DNA from: Chrysoperla carnea
Lineage: Eukaryota; Arthropoda; Insecta; Neuroptera; Chrysopidae
DNA length: 64,000 nucleotides
NCBI RefSeq assembly: GCF_905475395.1
Contig: NC_058337.1
Span: 6,932,983-6,996,982 of the forward strand
Direction of reading: 5' to 3'
In this document: positions 1-10,815 of the stretch, in pieces
Numbering within the stretch: the first letter of the stretch is position 1
Layout: the number at the start of each line of letters is the position of its first letter
Notes under the pieces: generated by a model
Databases searched by the model: none
Seen by the model: the letters and a program-made list of their open reading frames with translations, nothing else
Told to the model about the DNA's origin: nothing
Translations under genes and position numbers: made by a program

Positions 1-1139
1 GGCTCTTAAACATGTGAAGATGTTTTAAATGAAGTAGAAATGATTTAAATCATTCTAGAATATTCTGGACTCTTTAAAATATTTAAAGAACAATCTCTAA
101 AAGCCTAAAATATATTAATACTCCAGTAGATATATAAAAAATAGAGTGGAAGGTAGCTGGGAAGTGTTCCGAAGTTAATGGAATTTTTACAATCTATTTG
201 GGTGTAATCAGTGATTAAACGCAATCGCATGGAAAAGCTATTAATTTTTCCTCAAAAAACTTCTGTTTAAGCTAATTATCTACTAAAAATTATCTTAACA
301 TGAGAATAGACCATTTTCATGAAAAATTAAAATGCTTTTTACACAAATACACTGTATTGATTTTATTTTTTTCAATGGGATCTATTATTTTTTATAAAGT
401 ACCACGACATTATCTATTTTTTTTAAAATAGTTTATGTTTAAAACAGCATTTCAACATTACAGAATTCTTAAAACCACAAAAAATAATATGTTACAGAAA
501 CGAAATAAATTTAATTATTGAATCTAATTGTTAAAATGTTTAATTCAAGAAATCATTTATTATTCTATTAAAATTTAATTTTTTAAAATTATTGTTTAAA
601 CTTAATTCATGTAATTAATTCCTAAAAGAATTATTTTTATATTTGATGTGAATATTACAAAATATACTTTTTTTTAACACCTATTTTCCATGCAACAAGT
701 GTGAATACTACCATACTACTACCAAAAACATATACGTATTGAAATTAATTGAAATACAATAATAGCAAACAGGGCAGAATCCAGTAAAAAATAATCGAAT
801 ATTCACTCATCTATGGATTTATTTTATCCGATTAGAATTCAGGGAACAGAGATCGAAAAATTGAAAAAAAAAGCCTTGGGTAGGGTCTGATACGACCCCT
901 GAGGCCCACACGGATAACTCGACGACTTTTAAAAAGTCAATCGAAAGTTATGAAATTACTTTCGGAACATATTGCCGTTAAAACGATTTGATCGACACTT
1001 CAACGAAGTGAAGGAGGTGCACTCAGCCTCTGAAATTGAGGAGCTGATAAATGAAATTATCAGCGGAAAGGTGGTAAAACACATATATGGTATCACAATG
1101 GGCTCTATAGCCTAAGTGTGCCTTCGTGGACAGCCAATA
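1..1139. other. AT-rich gene-free stretch
   Basis: No coding exon, RNA gene or recognisable mobile-element ends are visible from the left edge to about 830. Between about 860 and 1139 the sequence becomes less AT-rich and may be a badly decayed upstream part of the RTE-like element that follows, but I cannot read a convincing protein there. Confidence 0.4.
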
Positions 1140-1999
1140 TGACCTAACATAACCTCTCCTAATTCTATTTGAGCAAAACAGAAATAACCTGGAAGCCATG
1201 ATCCAAGCTCTAAGCAAAGAAAGTGCCGCTGTGGGATTGTACATCAACACAGAATAACCAAAACTTCTAACCAATTTCAAAAAAGTAGCAGTTAATTTAG
1301 ATGCCAAAGCATCAGAATATGTAGATGAGTACACGTATCTATAGGGCAAATAATTTCGCCTAAAGACCAAACAACTAAAAAAATCAACACAAGTAAAGCC
1401 TGTGGCTGGCGAAAATGTTGGTCGGCTGGCGACAGTTCGTCGGTCGCTTCAAGAGATCATGAAATCTAGTGCCACGGGAATAACTATCAAAAGGAAAGTT
1501 TTCAACACTTTCATATTGCCCTACATTACATATAGTTGTGAAACATGGGCACTCACTAAACATCACTAAAACGCTCTGCAATATTGGCAAAGAGCAATAA
1601 AGAAAACCATGAGGTCAATAAGTAAAGCAGAGCATATACGGAATGAGCAAATTAGATCAATAACTAAAGTCACATATATCTTGACCAGTATAGACCAACA
1701 AAAGTGTAGATGAACCTGCCATATGTTCATATGTTAAGGTCTAATGAAGAAAACTGGATCAAAATAGTGACAGGCTGGTTCCCAAGAAATGATAAAAGGA
1801 GCAAGAGGAAACGAGTAAGGAGATGGGAGGGCGAGGTAAAGCTTGCGTGGGCTCTCACTGACGCAGAGTGTCTCGTGACAGAGCTCAATGGAAAATGTTA
1901 GAGGTGGCCTTTGCCAGAAGGCACACTGAATTGAGACACTTTTTATAACAACATATCCAAAAACCAAAACAAATTCAGGATACAAGGGCATTATTATTA
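1140..1999 (+). pseudogene. RTE-like non-LTR retrotransposon remnant, RT C-terminus
   Basis: Read on the plus strand through several stops and frameshifts, this stretch shows the C-terminal half of an RTE/BovB-like reverse transcriptase. Visible pieces include TFILPYITYSCETWALTK (about 1507-1560), a segment with QRAIKKTMRSISKAEHIRNEQ (about 1590-1650), a basic tract with NDKRSKRKRVRRWEGE (about 1791-1838) and a terminal RAQWKMLEVAFARRHTELRH (about 1880-1940). The order and spacing match the end of such ORFs as I know the family. The remnant stops in a short ATT run (about 1990-1999), typical of the microsatellite tails of these elements. It is non-functional. The exact clade is inferred, not proven. 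Confidence 0.75.
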
Positions 2000-2179
2000 T
2001 TTGCAGTTCTTATACTGAGAAAATAAATTTAAAATTACTTAATCAATTATTACTTAGCTTACTTTTATATCCCAAAGTTTCACAAATTTTGACCGTCCAA
2101 AACACGAGATAATTCTGCCTTCGTTCCCAATTTTATGTCAAAATTAATATCTCAAAAACGAAAATTAATATCTAATTTT

Positions 2180-2327
2180 TAACTTCCCGCTAAGAAAATA
2201 GGGAAGTTATTGTTTTCACCCCGTTTTGCCAAAATCGAGTTTTCATCAGATCTCGACGTTTTAAGGCGTTTAAGGAAGCTTCCCTGACTACTTCCGCGAG
2301 GGTGTCTGTATGGCTGTATGTATGTAT

Positions 2328-2394
<67 letters not shown>

Positions 2395-2735
2395 AACCTC
2401 TCATAACTTTTGAACGGCTTGTCCGATTTGATCGCGGTTGATGCCATTCGAAAGGGCTTGACCAAACTCAGATAGATTTCGAGAAATCTCAAAAAAAGCT
2501 GCAAAAAAATTTTTTTTAAGTGGTTTTTTTTTAATAACTTTTAAACGGCTGTATCGATCAATTCCAAAAACTAATCAGTCTCAACATCAAAAAACCACGT
2601 CGATCACCACCAGTCCGGTCAAAATCGGTTGATTCGTTCGTGAGTTATCATTGACGAAAGAAAACCCAAAAAAGCGTTTTTTCGGAATAACCTAAAAATT
2701 TTTTGTTCTATCAATTGAAACTTAGCGGGAAGTTA
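2180..2735. mobile_element. TA-flanked MITE with 13-bp TIRs and a TG microsatellite
   Basis: A perfect 13-bp terminal inverted repeat (ACTTCCCGCTAAG) lies at 2182-2194 and, inverted, at 2721-2733. Each copy is bordered by TA (2180-2181 and 2734-2735), the target-site signature of the Tc1/mariner superfamily. There is no transposase. A (TG)n run fills about 2330-2386. The element is about 550 bp and non-autonomous. Tc1/mariner assignment rests only on TA plus TIRs. Confidence 0.6.
2330..2386. repeat. (TG)n microsatellite
   Basis: About 28 uninterrupted TG units inside the MITE at 2180-2735. The histidine/threonine-rich reading frame that crosses it is a shadow of the dinucleotide run, not a gene. 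Confidence 0.95.
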
Positions 2736-3236
2736 CAGGGATGACCCGCAGGGTCAACCGTTTTCCAAATTTTTTTTTCTTAAAACATTCCTTCCAACTC
2801 TCTTATTTTTTTCTCAATTCTGAGAATTTTTTAATGTTGAAAAAAATAGCCGAGACTACAGAGAGTTTTATATGCATTGAATGGAGAAATCGCAAAATTT
2901 GCAGCTGATTATCTCGCGATTTAAACAACCAAAATTCTGGATTGCACTTCGGGATCTCACCGCTAACATTTTTCTAAGCCTGAGCTAATAACTTGAAATT
3001 CGAGAGAAATCAGCTACTGTAAAAGAATAAAGATAAAGACGACTCTGATAACATTATACATTGTAGATTCAAGCAAATATAATATGTTTGCGTGTTTTGT
3101 AATCAATACAAAGTGATAAAAAAAAATTAATTAATATAATGTTTAATTAATTATTTAATTGCCTCTGCATATTTTATGGGTTATTATTATATTCATTTTA
3201 CCCACTAACAACCAAATATATCTCTACTATGAGATT
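2736..3236. other. Gene-free AT-rich spacer
   Basis: Nothing recognisable was seen: no splice-bounded coding segment, no terminal inverted repeats and no tandem structure. Confidence 0.4.
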
Positions 3237-3792
3237 ATTTTTATACCATGTATATATGAAATATACATAGTATATTAAGTTTAGTCCCAAGTTTGTAACG
3301 CTTAAAAATATTGATGCTAGGAAAAAAATTTTGTCATAGGTGTTCATAAAATCACCTAATTAGTCCATTTCCGGTTGTCCGTTCATCCGTCCGTCCGTCT
3401 GTGGACACGATAACTCAAAAACGAAAAATGAAATTTTTACAGCGTACTCAGGACGTAAAAAGTGAGGTCAAGTTCGTAAATGAGCATCATAGGTCAATTG
3501 GGTCTTGGGTCCGTAGGACCCATCTTGTAAACCGTTAGAGATAGAACAAAAGTTTAAATGTAAAAAATGTTCCTTATCAAAAATTAAACAACTTTTGTTT
3601 GAAACATTTTTTCGTAAGCATCACTATTTACCCGCGAGGGCTCCAATTAGGCCGAAATTGTATAATATGTACTATACTTGATTATCAGTTATGTATGTGT
3701 CACATGTTTGTATGTGTAATGTGATAAAGAAATCAACACTGACTATGCATGGTATTTCAACAATTAACTCAGTCAATTGTTTGTTTTCAATT
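3237..3792 (+). repeat. Family A interspersed repeat, copy 1
   Basis: Member of the commonest repeat in the window. It begins with a small palindrome (CCATGTATATATGAAATATACATAG), runs through a (CCGT)n-rich block and a conserved middle (GTCCGTAGGACCCATCTTG), and ends with a hairpin-forming tail (ACAATTAACTCAGTCAATTGT) before TTTTCA. It is non-coding. Full-length copies also lie near 11529, 17755 (inverted), 21546, 39500 and 60078 (inverted). I cannot assign the superfamily. Confidence 0.9.
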
Positions 3793-4708
3793 GTTTTTCA
3801 TTAACTACACCTACTAGCTAAATGTCTTGTGTTATATGTGATATGTGATTTTGTAATTCTCATCTATCTACTGAGTACTGTTTCATGAACTTTTTTGTAT
3901 GTAGATTTTTAATTTTATCTTTATTAATTAAAAATAAATTTTAACTGTGACCTATTATTATTATAAGACGAGGCACGACTACCAATTTTAAATGAATACC
4001 GGATATTTTGTTCATTGTTATAAAATTATAGTTTAGCTCTAAGACTCTTAGGATGCACATTCTTTCTAAACAACGTTCTTGTGAGGCACTTAAGTACCCG
4101 TTGGAAAATATATGAACAAATGAGCAGTTTTTTTTTATGTAAAAAAACAAGTTCCTAAAGGTTCGGATAATTTTTACATCATTTAAATAATATAGAAAAT
4201 GAAAGTAAACAATTGACTGAGTTAATTGTTAAATTACCCTATAGACAGTGTTGAATATCAGTGTTATAGAATAATACTTTTTTAATACATAAAAAGATGT
4301 ACTGTTTGTAAACCATATCGTTAGCCATTTATATTATGTGAAATAGAGCCTAAATGAACGAGCGGTCTAAGACGTTAGTCTTTGACCGTTTGACTATTTA
4401 GACGATAAGAACGAAGGATAAGAACGAAGTAACCGATTTCACCCACATCATAATTGTAATTCTAAATATTAATGTACCAATTACACACAATAAAACATAA
4501 CCCTTACACACACAAACACACAGTACACATTCCCTCTTTCTTTTATACATAAGAACGTCCATAAAAACTCTTCTTACTTCACATATTTTATATGGCTATT
4601 GAGATAGCTTACAATCGGTATTTAATAATCTATTCGTTGAAATAATTAAATATAATCTAATAATTTAAAAACTTTATTTTAATAACAATAGATATGCAAC
4701 TTAAATAA
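3793..4708. other. Gene-free spacer with an inverted family A tail fragment
   Basis: A 55-60 bp fragment at about 4199-4260 matches the 3' tail of family A in inverted orientation (contains AACAATTGACTGAGTTAATTGTT). The rest is AT-rich and unrecognised. Confidence 0.5.
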
Positions 4709-6609
4709 AATCATCACTACATATTATAAAACAAAGTCGCTTTTTCTGTCCCTATGTCCCTATGTACGCTTAAATCTTTGAAACTACGCAACGGATTTTG
4801 ATGCGGTTTTTTTTTAATAGATAGAGTCATTCAAGAGGAAGGTTTTTATGTATAATACATCCATATTATAGTAGAGTAAGGGGTTGAAAGGGATATGCTT
4901 CAAAAACTAAAAAAGTTGTGCATCGATTTAGCTCAAATATTGACACGATATACAACCAGCTTCAAAGATCTATTGTTTTTATCTACTTTTAACCTTCGGA
5001 GGGTAGAAAGGTGTAGCGAGAAAGTGGGAAGGAATTATCGAATATTTACAAATATACCTAAGTGGGGTATCAAATAAAAGAGCATGACGTGTACATTACA
5101 AAACTGTTATCCAACGCAAGGAAATGTGGAGGGAGGGGTGCAAGTGGGGATGTTGCCCAGCAAAGCGGGTAGTTCACAGCTAGTTATGTTCGAAAACTAA
5201 AATTCCGACAATTACAGAATCGCGCTCGTAAAAGTATGAAAACAAGAAAATATTTTCATGTGAAATTGTTATGATAAGTATCGTCATTACAGTCGGGGGA
5301 TCTCTTTTCTGTCCTGTGGAAAACTGTTTAGTCTTAGAGGTTCCCCGACTGTAATGACGATTTTACTTGTCATAAAAAGGCTTAAATTTTCAATAGAGCA
5401 ATTTTAGATGAAAATATTTTCTTTTTTTCATACTTTTAAGGGCACGATTCTTAAATTTTCGGGGTTTTAGTTTTGGAAGTTTATTTTATTTAAACCATTT
5501 TGGGATTCTAATTTCGTGAGAAAATATGTATATTTGAAAAGTGTTATCATAGCTTTATGTCCTCTAGAGGGCTTCATATTCAATTTAATGTGACGCCACA
5601 TAGTCTTTAACCAGCGGGCGATCAAGACAAGACGCTTCAAACGATACCTCATTTGTCAAATTATGATTAGTAGTTTAGTAGCTAGGTTCCGAAGCTAGGT
5701 CGGGGTAAAAATACATACTTTCATTAATTTAAAGTTATAAAAATTTGTTTATTTAAACTTGGCACCAGATACTTCGCTGTATGCTTTTTGCACGGGAAAG
5801 AATGAGAGAGGCAATGAGACTCCCTCCACTTGAATAATAACTTGAATAAAATTTTGTTAAATTTATAAACCTACCTTAACATTTACTTATAGTTTTATCA
5901 AGGACAAATTAAACAATACTTAGCTCTTTTAAAATAGAATTATGTATTTTGAGTTTAACAAATAATTATATGTGATAAAAATAAATACTTTTATGTGTTC
6001 AAGGTATCGGATTTGCTTGAGAAAAAAATAATCGTGATCTTATTAAGAAAAAAAATGTGGTCATCATACACTTACCAAAACATAGAACATAATACCATTT
6101 TTGATTTATTATTATTACTAGCTGTGAACTGCCCGCTTTGCTGGGCAACATCCCCACTTGCACCCCTCCCTCCACATTTCCTTCCGTGGGATAACAGTTT
6201 TGTAATGTACACGTCATGCTCTTTTATTTGATACCCCACTTAGGTATATTTGTAAATATTCGATAATTCCTACCCACTTTCTCGCTACCCCTTTCTACCC
6301 TCCGAAGGTTAAAAGTAGATAAAAACAATAGATCTTTGAAGCTGGTTGTATATCGTGTCAATATTTGAGCTTAATCGATGCACAACTTTTTTATTTTTTG
6401 AAGCATATCCCTTTCAACCCCTATTTCAACCCCTTACTCTACTATAATATGGATGTATTATACATAAAAACCTTGCTCTTGAATCACTCTATCTATTAAA
6501 AAAACGCATCTAAATCCGTTGCGTAGTTTCAAAGATTTAAGCGTACATAGGGACATAGGGACATAGGGACAGAAAAAGCGACTTTGTTTTATAATATGTA
6601 GTGATGATT
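4709..6609. mobile_element. Long inverted-repeat composite with ~480-bp arms
   Basis: The left arm (about 4709-5186) and right arm (about 6117-6609) are inverted copies of each other. The outer ends read ATCATCACTACATATTATAA and its complement. The inner ends carry the CTAGCTGTGAACTGCCCGCT-like motif and its complement. The roughly 930 bp between them contain a separate foldback element (5189-5480). Both arms contain short reading frames that are mirror shadows of each other. No transposase was seen. It could be a giant TIR element or two opposed copies of one short element. Confidence 0.7.
5189..5690 (+). mobile_element. Foldback element family C, copy 1
   Basis: Near-continuous palindrome: the left arm begins about 5189 (GAAAACTAAAATTCCGACAA) and the right arm ends about 5480. 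The inner arms CATTACAGTCGGGGGATCTC and GAGGTTCCCCGACTGTAATG face each other around 5285-5360. A 200-bp non-palindromic extension to about 5690 recurs next to the second copy (10490-10815), so it belongs to the element. It is non-coding. Confidence 0.7.
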
Positions 6610-7515
6610 ATTTTTGAAAAAGAAATATTTATAAAGTATTGTAATTTACTTCCAATTAAACACAAAAAACACAAAATTAGGAATTTTGCTTTTTAAAGAA
6701 CCAAATTGAGAACACCGATTGAGATTCAACTTGTTAGGTATGTAGCTTAACTTGAGCATCTCATTGATCCTAATTTTATGTCAACACAATAACGAAAGTA
6801 TTCCAAAAATCTTCACGTTAAAAATTTTTTTGTGGATATCATTATGACAGTATAGGTACCGGATATAACGCAATACCGTATCGATATGAACGCAATACTG
6901 TATCGAGGGATTAGTTACATTAGCAATAGTTATGACGGACGAGTCAATGCAGTATGGGCGTCAGACCCTCTAGTGAGGTTAGTTGAGCAGTTACGACCAC
7001 CGTCACTTAAAGCTAGTTTTCTCCAAAACTACAAAAGATATCGAAATTGATCTTAGAGAATTTTTTTAAGGAAGAAATTGCCTGTGCATAGAGTAATCGT
7101 TAAGGAGCTATAACCGTAAAAGCCAACCGTATATGATTAATCGTTAAGGAGCTATAACCGTAAAAGCCAAAGTCTGTTCAACTAGTTCTGATCTGCCTTA
7201 TATGAGCTCATGGTTTGAGACAAAAGTTTTTTTTTTTTTTTTCATAAAAATTCATTCTTTAAGATGAACAAATTGAGGATGAAAGTTTATATGAAACTCC
7301 GTAATTTTGGTAGTGAAAAGAGGATGATAGTTCTTATGAAAATTTCTCATTTTTGAATTAAATACTTAACTGATTTTAAAATTATTCCACTTAGAGAAAG
7401 TTATAATATCAGCGAATATCATGGGCAAAATTTCATTTTCGAAAAGTTCCCCAGCAAAAAAATTAAAATCCATAAAATTGTGAACAAATGGGAGGATAAG
7501 TGAGGGTAAGGAAAG
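6610..7515. other. Gene-free spacer with a 33-bp direct repeat
   Basis: The only structure seen is a perfect 33-bp direct repeat at 7094-7126 and 7138-7170 (contains TTAAGGAGCTATAACCGTAA). The remainder is AT-rich and not recognised. Confidence 0.5.
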
Positions 7516-7896
7516 CAGTGCCGGATTTACCTCTGACGGGGCCCCAAGTAACCTCAGGTTTTTGGGGCCCTCATTGTAAAATACCCCCCCCCCCGATATT
7601 TCAAAATAATGAATAACTAGTTAATTTTGCATAATCAATATATTTTACAGTTAACTTATAATTTACTATCTAAATTACTAACTTTTTTCTACTTTTCTCA
7701 GTCGCAAATTGATGAATGACATCATCAAAGTCAAGTTTGGATGGAATTTTGGATGGATTTTTTGTTTTTATCATGTGTTATTTATTTATTTTTCAAATTT
7801 TCGAATGTGTTTTCAAAATTTTCCATTTTTTGGGGCTCCTGTCCAAGCGGGGCCCCAAGCAATTGCTTCCTTTGCTTCCCGGTAAATCTGCCACTG
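7516..7896. mobile_element. hAT-type MITE with perfect 8-bp target duplication
   Basis: The ends read CAGTGCCGGATTTAC and GTAAATCTGCCACTG (imperfect TIRs starting with the hAT-style CAG). The direct flanks 7508-7515 and 7897-7904 are both AAGGAAAG, a complete 8-bp target-site duplication as expected of hAT elements. GGGGCCCC-rich subterminal blocks lie inside both ends. It has no coding capacity. A second copy, inverted and shorter inside, lies at 12577-12837. Confidence 0.88.
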
Positions 7897-8541
7897 AAGG
7901 AAAGTGGCTATAACGCGGTAGTTTTTGTATTTAAAGTAGAAATTCCACAGCAAAGCGGCGGGGTATCTGCTAGTTTAATTTAATAAAATTTTATCTTTAA
8001 AAATAACTCATTTAGGAACTGATAATTGAATATTATGATACAAAAACACTCCCTCACAAAGCAAAAAGGGCGGCATATTACCCGTGCATCAAGAGTAAAT
8101 CCACCACTGCCTGTAGGGTATTCTTTTTAATCGAATAGTTATTAGTTTTCGAAGTTCGCAAACCAATAAATGCTAATCTGTTCTGTAAATCTGAGAAGAT
8201 CATCTATCATATATATATATATAATATTCTGCCTTCACTTTCTATTAATTTTTAAATTGAAGAGAATAGAATATTATTATCATAAATAAAGAGGTAAACT
8301 ATATTTATGTATAAAACACATATCTCTTTCATTGTTTTTCATTCTATAATAATAAATTAAGTACGAGTGGAATATATGATTCAAAAGACCTATTCACCTG
8401 ATGAGAATGTTCTCATGCTTATTATTATTATTATTATTATATTTTGTAAGTATTATAAGTAGTTACAAATATTACAATATAAAATAAATCTACAGTGGGG
8501 GAAAACTATAGGTCATAGAAGTAAGAGTTAAAGTGGAAGAA
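7897..8541. other. Gene-free spacer with simple repeats
   Basis: Contains an (AT)n run near 8210-8224 and an (ATT)n run near 8421-8441. No gene or element ends were recognised. Confidence 0.45.
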
Positions 8542-8591
8542 CGATCAACATAGAGCAAGCGCAAGACTGAGTTGAGTGTGCAAAAGTAGAG
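8542..8591 (+). repeat. 50-bp direct repeat, left copy
   Basis: Perfect 50-bp sequence (starts CGATCAACATAGAGCAAGCG, ends AAAAGTAGAG), repeated in the same orientation at 9290-9339. The two copies bracket the hAT-like element at 8596-9289. It is far longer than any hAT target duplication. Confidence 0.95.
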
Positions 8592-8595
8592 CACC

Positions 8596-9289
8596 CAGGG
8601 TTACCAACTTAGGGGGTTTCCCCCTAAATTTAGGGGTCAAAAAAGTCGAATGGGGTTTTTTAGGGGTGTTATATTTTTAGAGGTATTTTTAGGGATTTTT
8701 TTTTTTCAACTTCGAATATTCACTTTTTTAGATTAAAAAATCAAACAAATAAAGATGAGATGTTATAAGCCCGGGACTAACTATATCTAGCCAATCACAT
8801 TTATTTTTGATATAGCGGCTTAGTGACATCTAGTAGTAGACTTGTTACTAAGAGTGCGAGTTGAATAAAACACAAATATCACTATGGCGTTTACCGGTGT
8901 TTACCACGATTAACATATCTATGTGGAATGTCATTCATTATTGTTTATTAAAATGTCTAAAACTACAGATAAGAAAAAATATATACAAAAATACTCTAAA
9001 GCTTGGGAAACAGATTCAGACTTGAAAGGTAAAGTTATTCTATTATATTTTTGTAATTTATAGAAAGACCTAGGATGTTCGCAGTTAGTTGAATGACCAC
9101 TTAAATGTTTAACTTTGAATTCAAACAGAAAATACGTTATTTTTAACCTCCTGGTCCTGTTTATAATAAATTACGATAAAAAATATTAAATTTAAAACAT
9201 TAAACTCAACATTTATAATCGTTTAGGGGTTTTTAGGGGTTTTTGGTTGGAGCTCTAGGGAGAAAAAATTTTGAGAGTTGGGAACACTG
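8596..9289 (+). mobile_element. Non-autonomous hAT element with a transposase first-exon relic
   Basis: The ends CAGGGTTACCAACTT and AGAGTTGGGAACACTG form imperfect hAT-like TIRs (CAG start, most positions matching). Subterminal AGGGGTTTTT-type motifs occur at both ends. Inside, on the plus strand, ATG at 8953 opens a 25-codon segment ending at a good donor (AAAG|GTAAAG, exon end 9028). I compare it with the opening exon of hAT or zinc-finger (BED/ZMYM-like) transposases. The rest of the transposase is absent, so this looks like an internally deleted derivative. The flanks are the 50-bp direct repeat rather than a normal 8-bp duplication. Confidence 0.65.
8953..9028 (+). pseudogene. Relic first exon of a hAT-like transposase
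   Basis: Translates as MSKTTDKKKYIQKYSKAWET plus five more residues, then splits a codon at a GTAAAG donor (phase 1). The lysine/tyrosine-rich opening with a KYxKxWE pattern is what I know from hAT-derived proteins just before their zinc finger. No continuing exon is visible downstream inside the element. The assignment is an inference from a short stretch. Confidence 0.45.
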
Positions 9290-9339
9290 CGATCAACATA
9301 GAGCAAGCGCAAGACTGAGTTGAGTGTGCAAAAGTAGAG
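9290..9339 (+). repeat. 50-bp direct repeat, right copy
   Basis: Identical to 8542-8591. It starts immediately after the right TIR of the hAT-like element and is followed by different sequence (GACCGCAATT). Confidence 0.95.
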
Positions 9340-9364
9340 GACCGCAATTTGTCAATTGATTTTT

Positions 9365-9545
9365 GTTAGTGTAGGCGCTAAGTGGGTTTCGTATGAGTTT
9401 ACAGGTTCAATCGGAACAGTACAAAGAGTATATTTCGACGTATATTTTGACCCGCTGAATCCGAATTATTTCACTTGTTCGTCGGTCAGAGTGGGGGGAA
9501 ATTTGTTATAAACAAATTAATTTTTTATACGGCCATAGCTCATAA
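9365..9545 (+). repeat. Interspersed repeat family H, copy 1
   Basis: Shares blocks such as TTGTTATAAACAAATTAATT and a 'pyrimidine-GCTGAATCCGAATT' core with 51395-51565 (same orientation) and with 51930-52110 and 29780-29860 (inverted). It is non-coding. Confidence 0.75.
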
Positions 9546-10489
9546 ACTATGGAAAATTATTGAAAACAATTTTGTACCATTTTATTTTACATGAAATAAA
9601 TATTTCTTTTTTTACTTAAAATCAACATTTTGAAGTACTTTTTCAAACATTGTAGAATATCCTATTATATTTGAAAATATATTAATAAGAGTTAAGTTAG
9701 TTTTAACGCTAATGTAACCCCTGCTTCAAATAACGATTAAAAAAAAGAAAATTATTTCTGAAATTTTTCTATGCTTTATAAAATTAAACAAAATTATTGA
9801 CAACCACTGCATGAACTATAAATGACAAAAGTATATTTCATTAATCATCCTTTCTGATATTTGACATTCACATAGACTTACCTTTTATTGTAAGCATATA
9901 AATTTAGTTACAAAATATTTACTCCGTAAGTTACCGTGTAAGATAATGCATTGCTTCAATATACATCTACACCATGGAAGTAAGAATATAAGCGGAAATA
10001 GCATTGCTAATAAAAGATGTCAACTTAAATTTTTACCCCGACTATACTCTGGAAAGAGTTATGTATTTGATCTATTCGTTGTGTGCGTAGTCATGGTAGG
10101 GACAATAAAATCGATGCCAGCGCTTCCGGTGAAAACTTTTGGCGTTAAAGGAGGCTGTTATGACTAATTTGCAATTCTTTACATGTTAATGTTATAGAAA
10201 TGTCAAATTAAAATTATTGAAAAACACTGATTAATTAAACTTAATGCATTAAAAATTGTAAAAATAAGAAATCAAATTGCACAAATATTATTTTTAAAAT
10301 GTAAATTATCATAATTATTTATTTAAATTTGTGAGACAATGTAAGTCTTCAAATGCAATCCATACAATTATATATGCATCCATACAATTCTATAATTAAA
10401 GTAGTGTATCGTTACCATGGAAACGAAACTCACGCACGCAGCGAATATGTATGTATGTTTATCTGTTCCCTCCTTGTTTCTTAACTTTT
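9546..10489. other. Gene-free spacer
   Basis: Nothing was recognised. A 73-codon plus-strand frame at 9946-10167 has no domain, no splice context and no repeat relative here, so I do not call it. Confidence 0.4.
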
Positions 10490-10815
10490 TATCATAATTT
10501 GACAAACGAGGTTTCGTAAAAGCGTCTTGACCGTCCGCTGGTAATATGATATGTAGCGTCACATTATATAACCCCAAAATAGTTTGAATAAAATAAAGTT
10601 CAAAACCGACGACTACAGATTCACGCTCTTAAAAGTATGAAAACAATATTTTCATCTGAAATTTTTATGATAAATAAAATCGTAATTTCGTAATTACAGT
10701 CGGGGGACCTCTTTTCTGTCCTGTCTATAACTGTTTCATCTTAGAGGTCCCCCGATTGTAATGACGATTTTTCTTATCATAAAATTTTCAGATGAAAATA
10801 CTGTTTTCAGTCGTC
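10490..10815 (-). mobile_element. Foldback element family C, copy 2 (inverted)
   Basis: The palindrome at about 10605-10815 has the same inner arms as copy 1 (ATTACAGTCGGGGGACCTCT facing AGAGGTCCCCCGATTGTAAT). The non-palindromic extension shared with copy 1 lies on the other side (about 10490-10600), showing that this copy is in opposite orientation. The arm at the right end is shorter. Confidence 0.7.

Noticed and set aside
2190..2504. 104-codon minus-strand frame with a Thr/His run
   Set aside because: It is the translation of the (TG)n microsatellite inside a MITE; no start context, domain or conservation.
3237..3792. Family A as a Helitron
   Set aside because: It has a hairpin near the 3' end but no CTRR terminus after it and no TC start that I can fix, so the class is left open.
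4895..5077. Short frames in the arms at 4709-5186 and 6117-6609
   Set aside because: The two arms are inverted copies and their frames are mirror shadows on opposite strands, broken differently in each copy.
9946..10167. 73-codon plus-strand frame
   Set aside because: No domain, no splice sites and no homologous copy; length is expected by chance in this much sequence.
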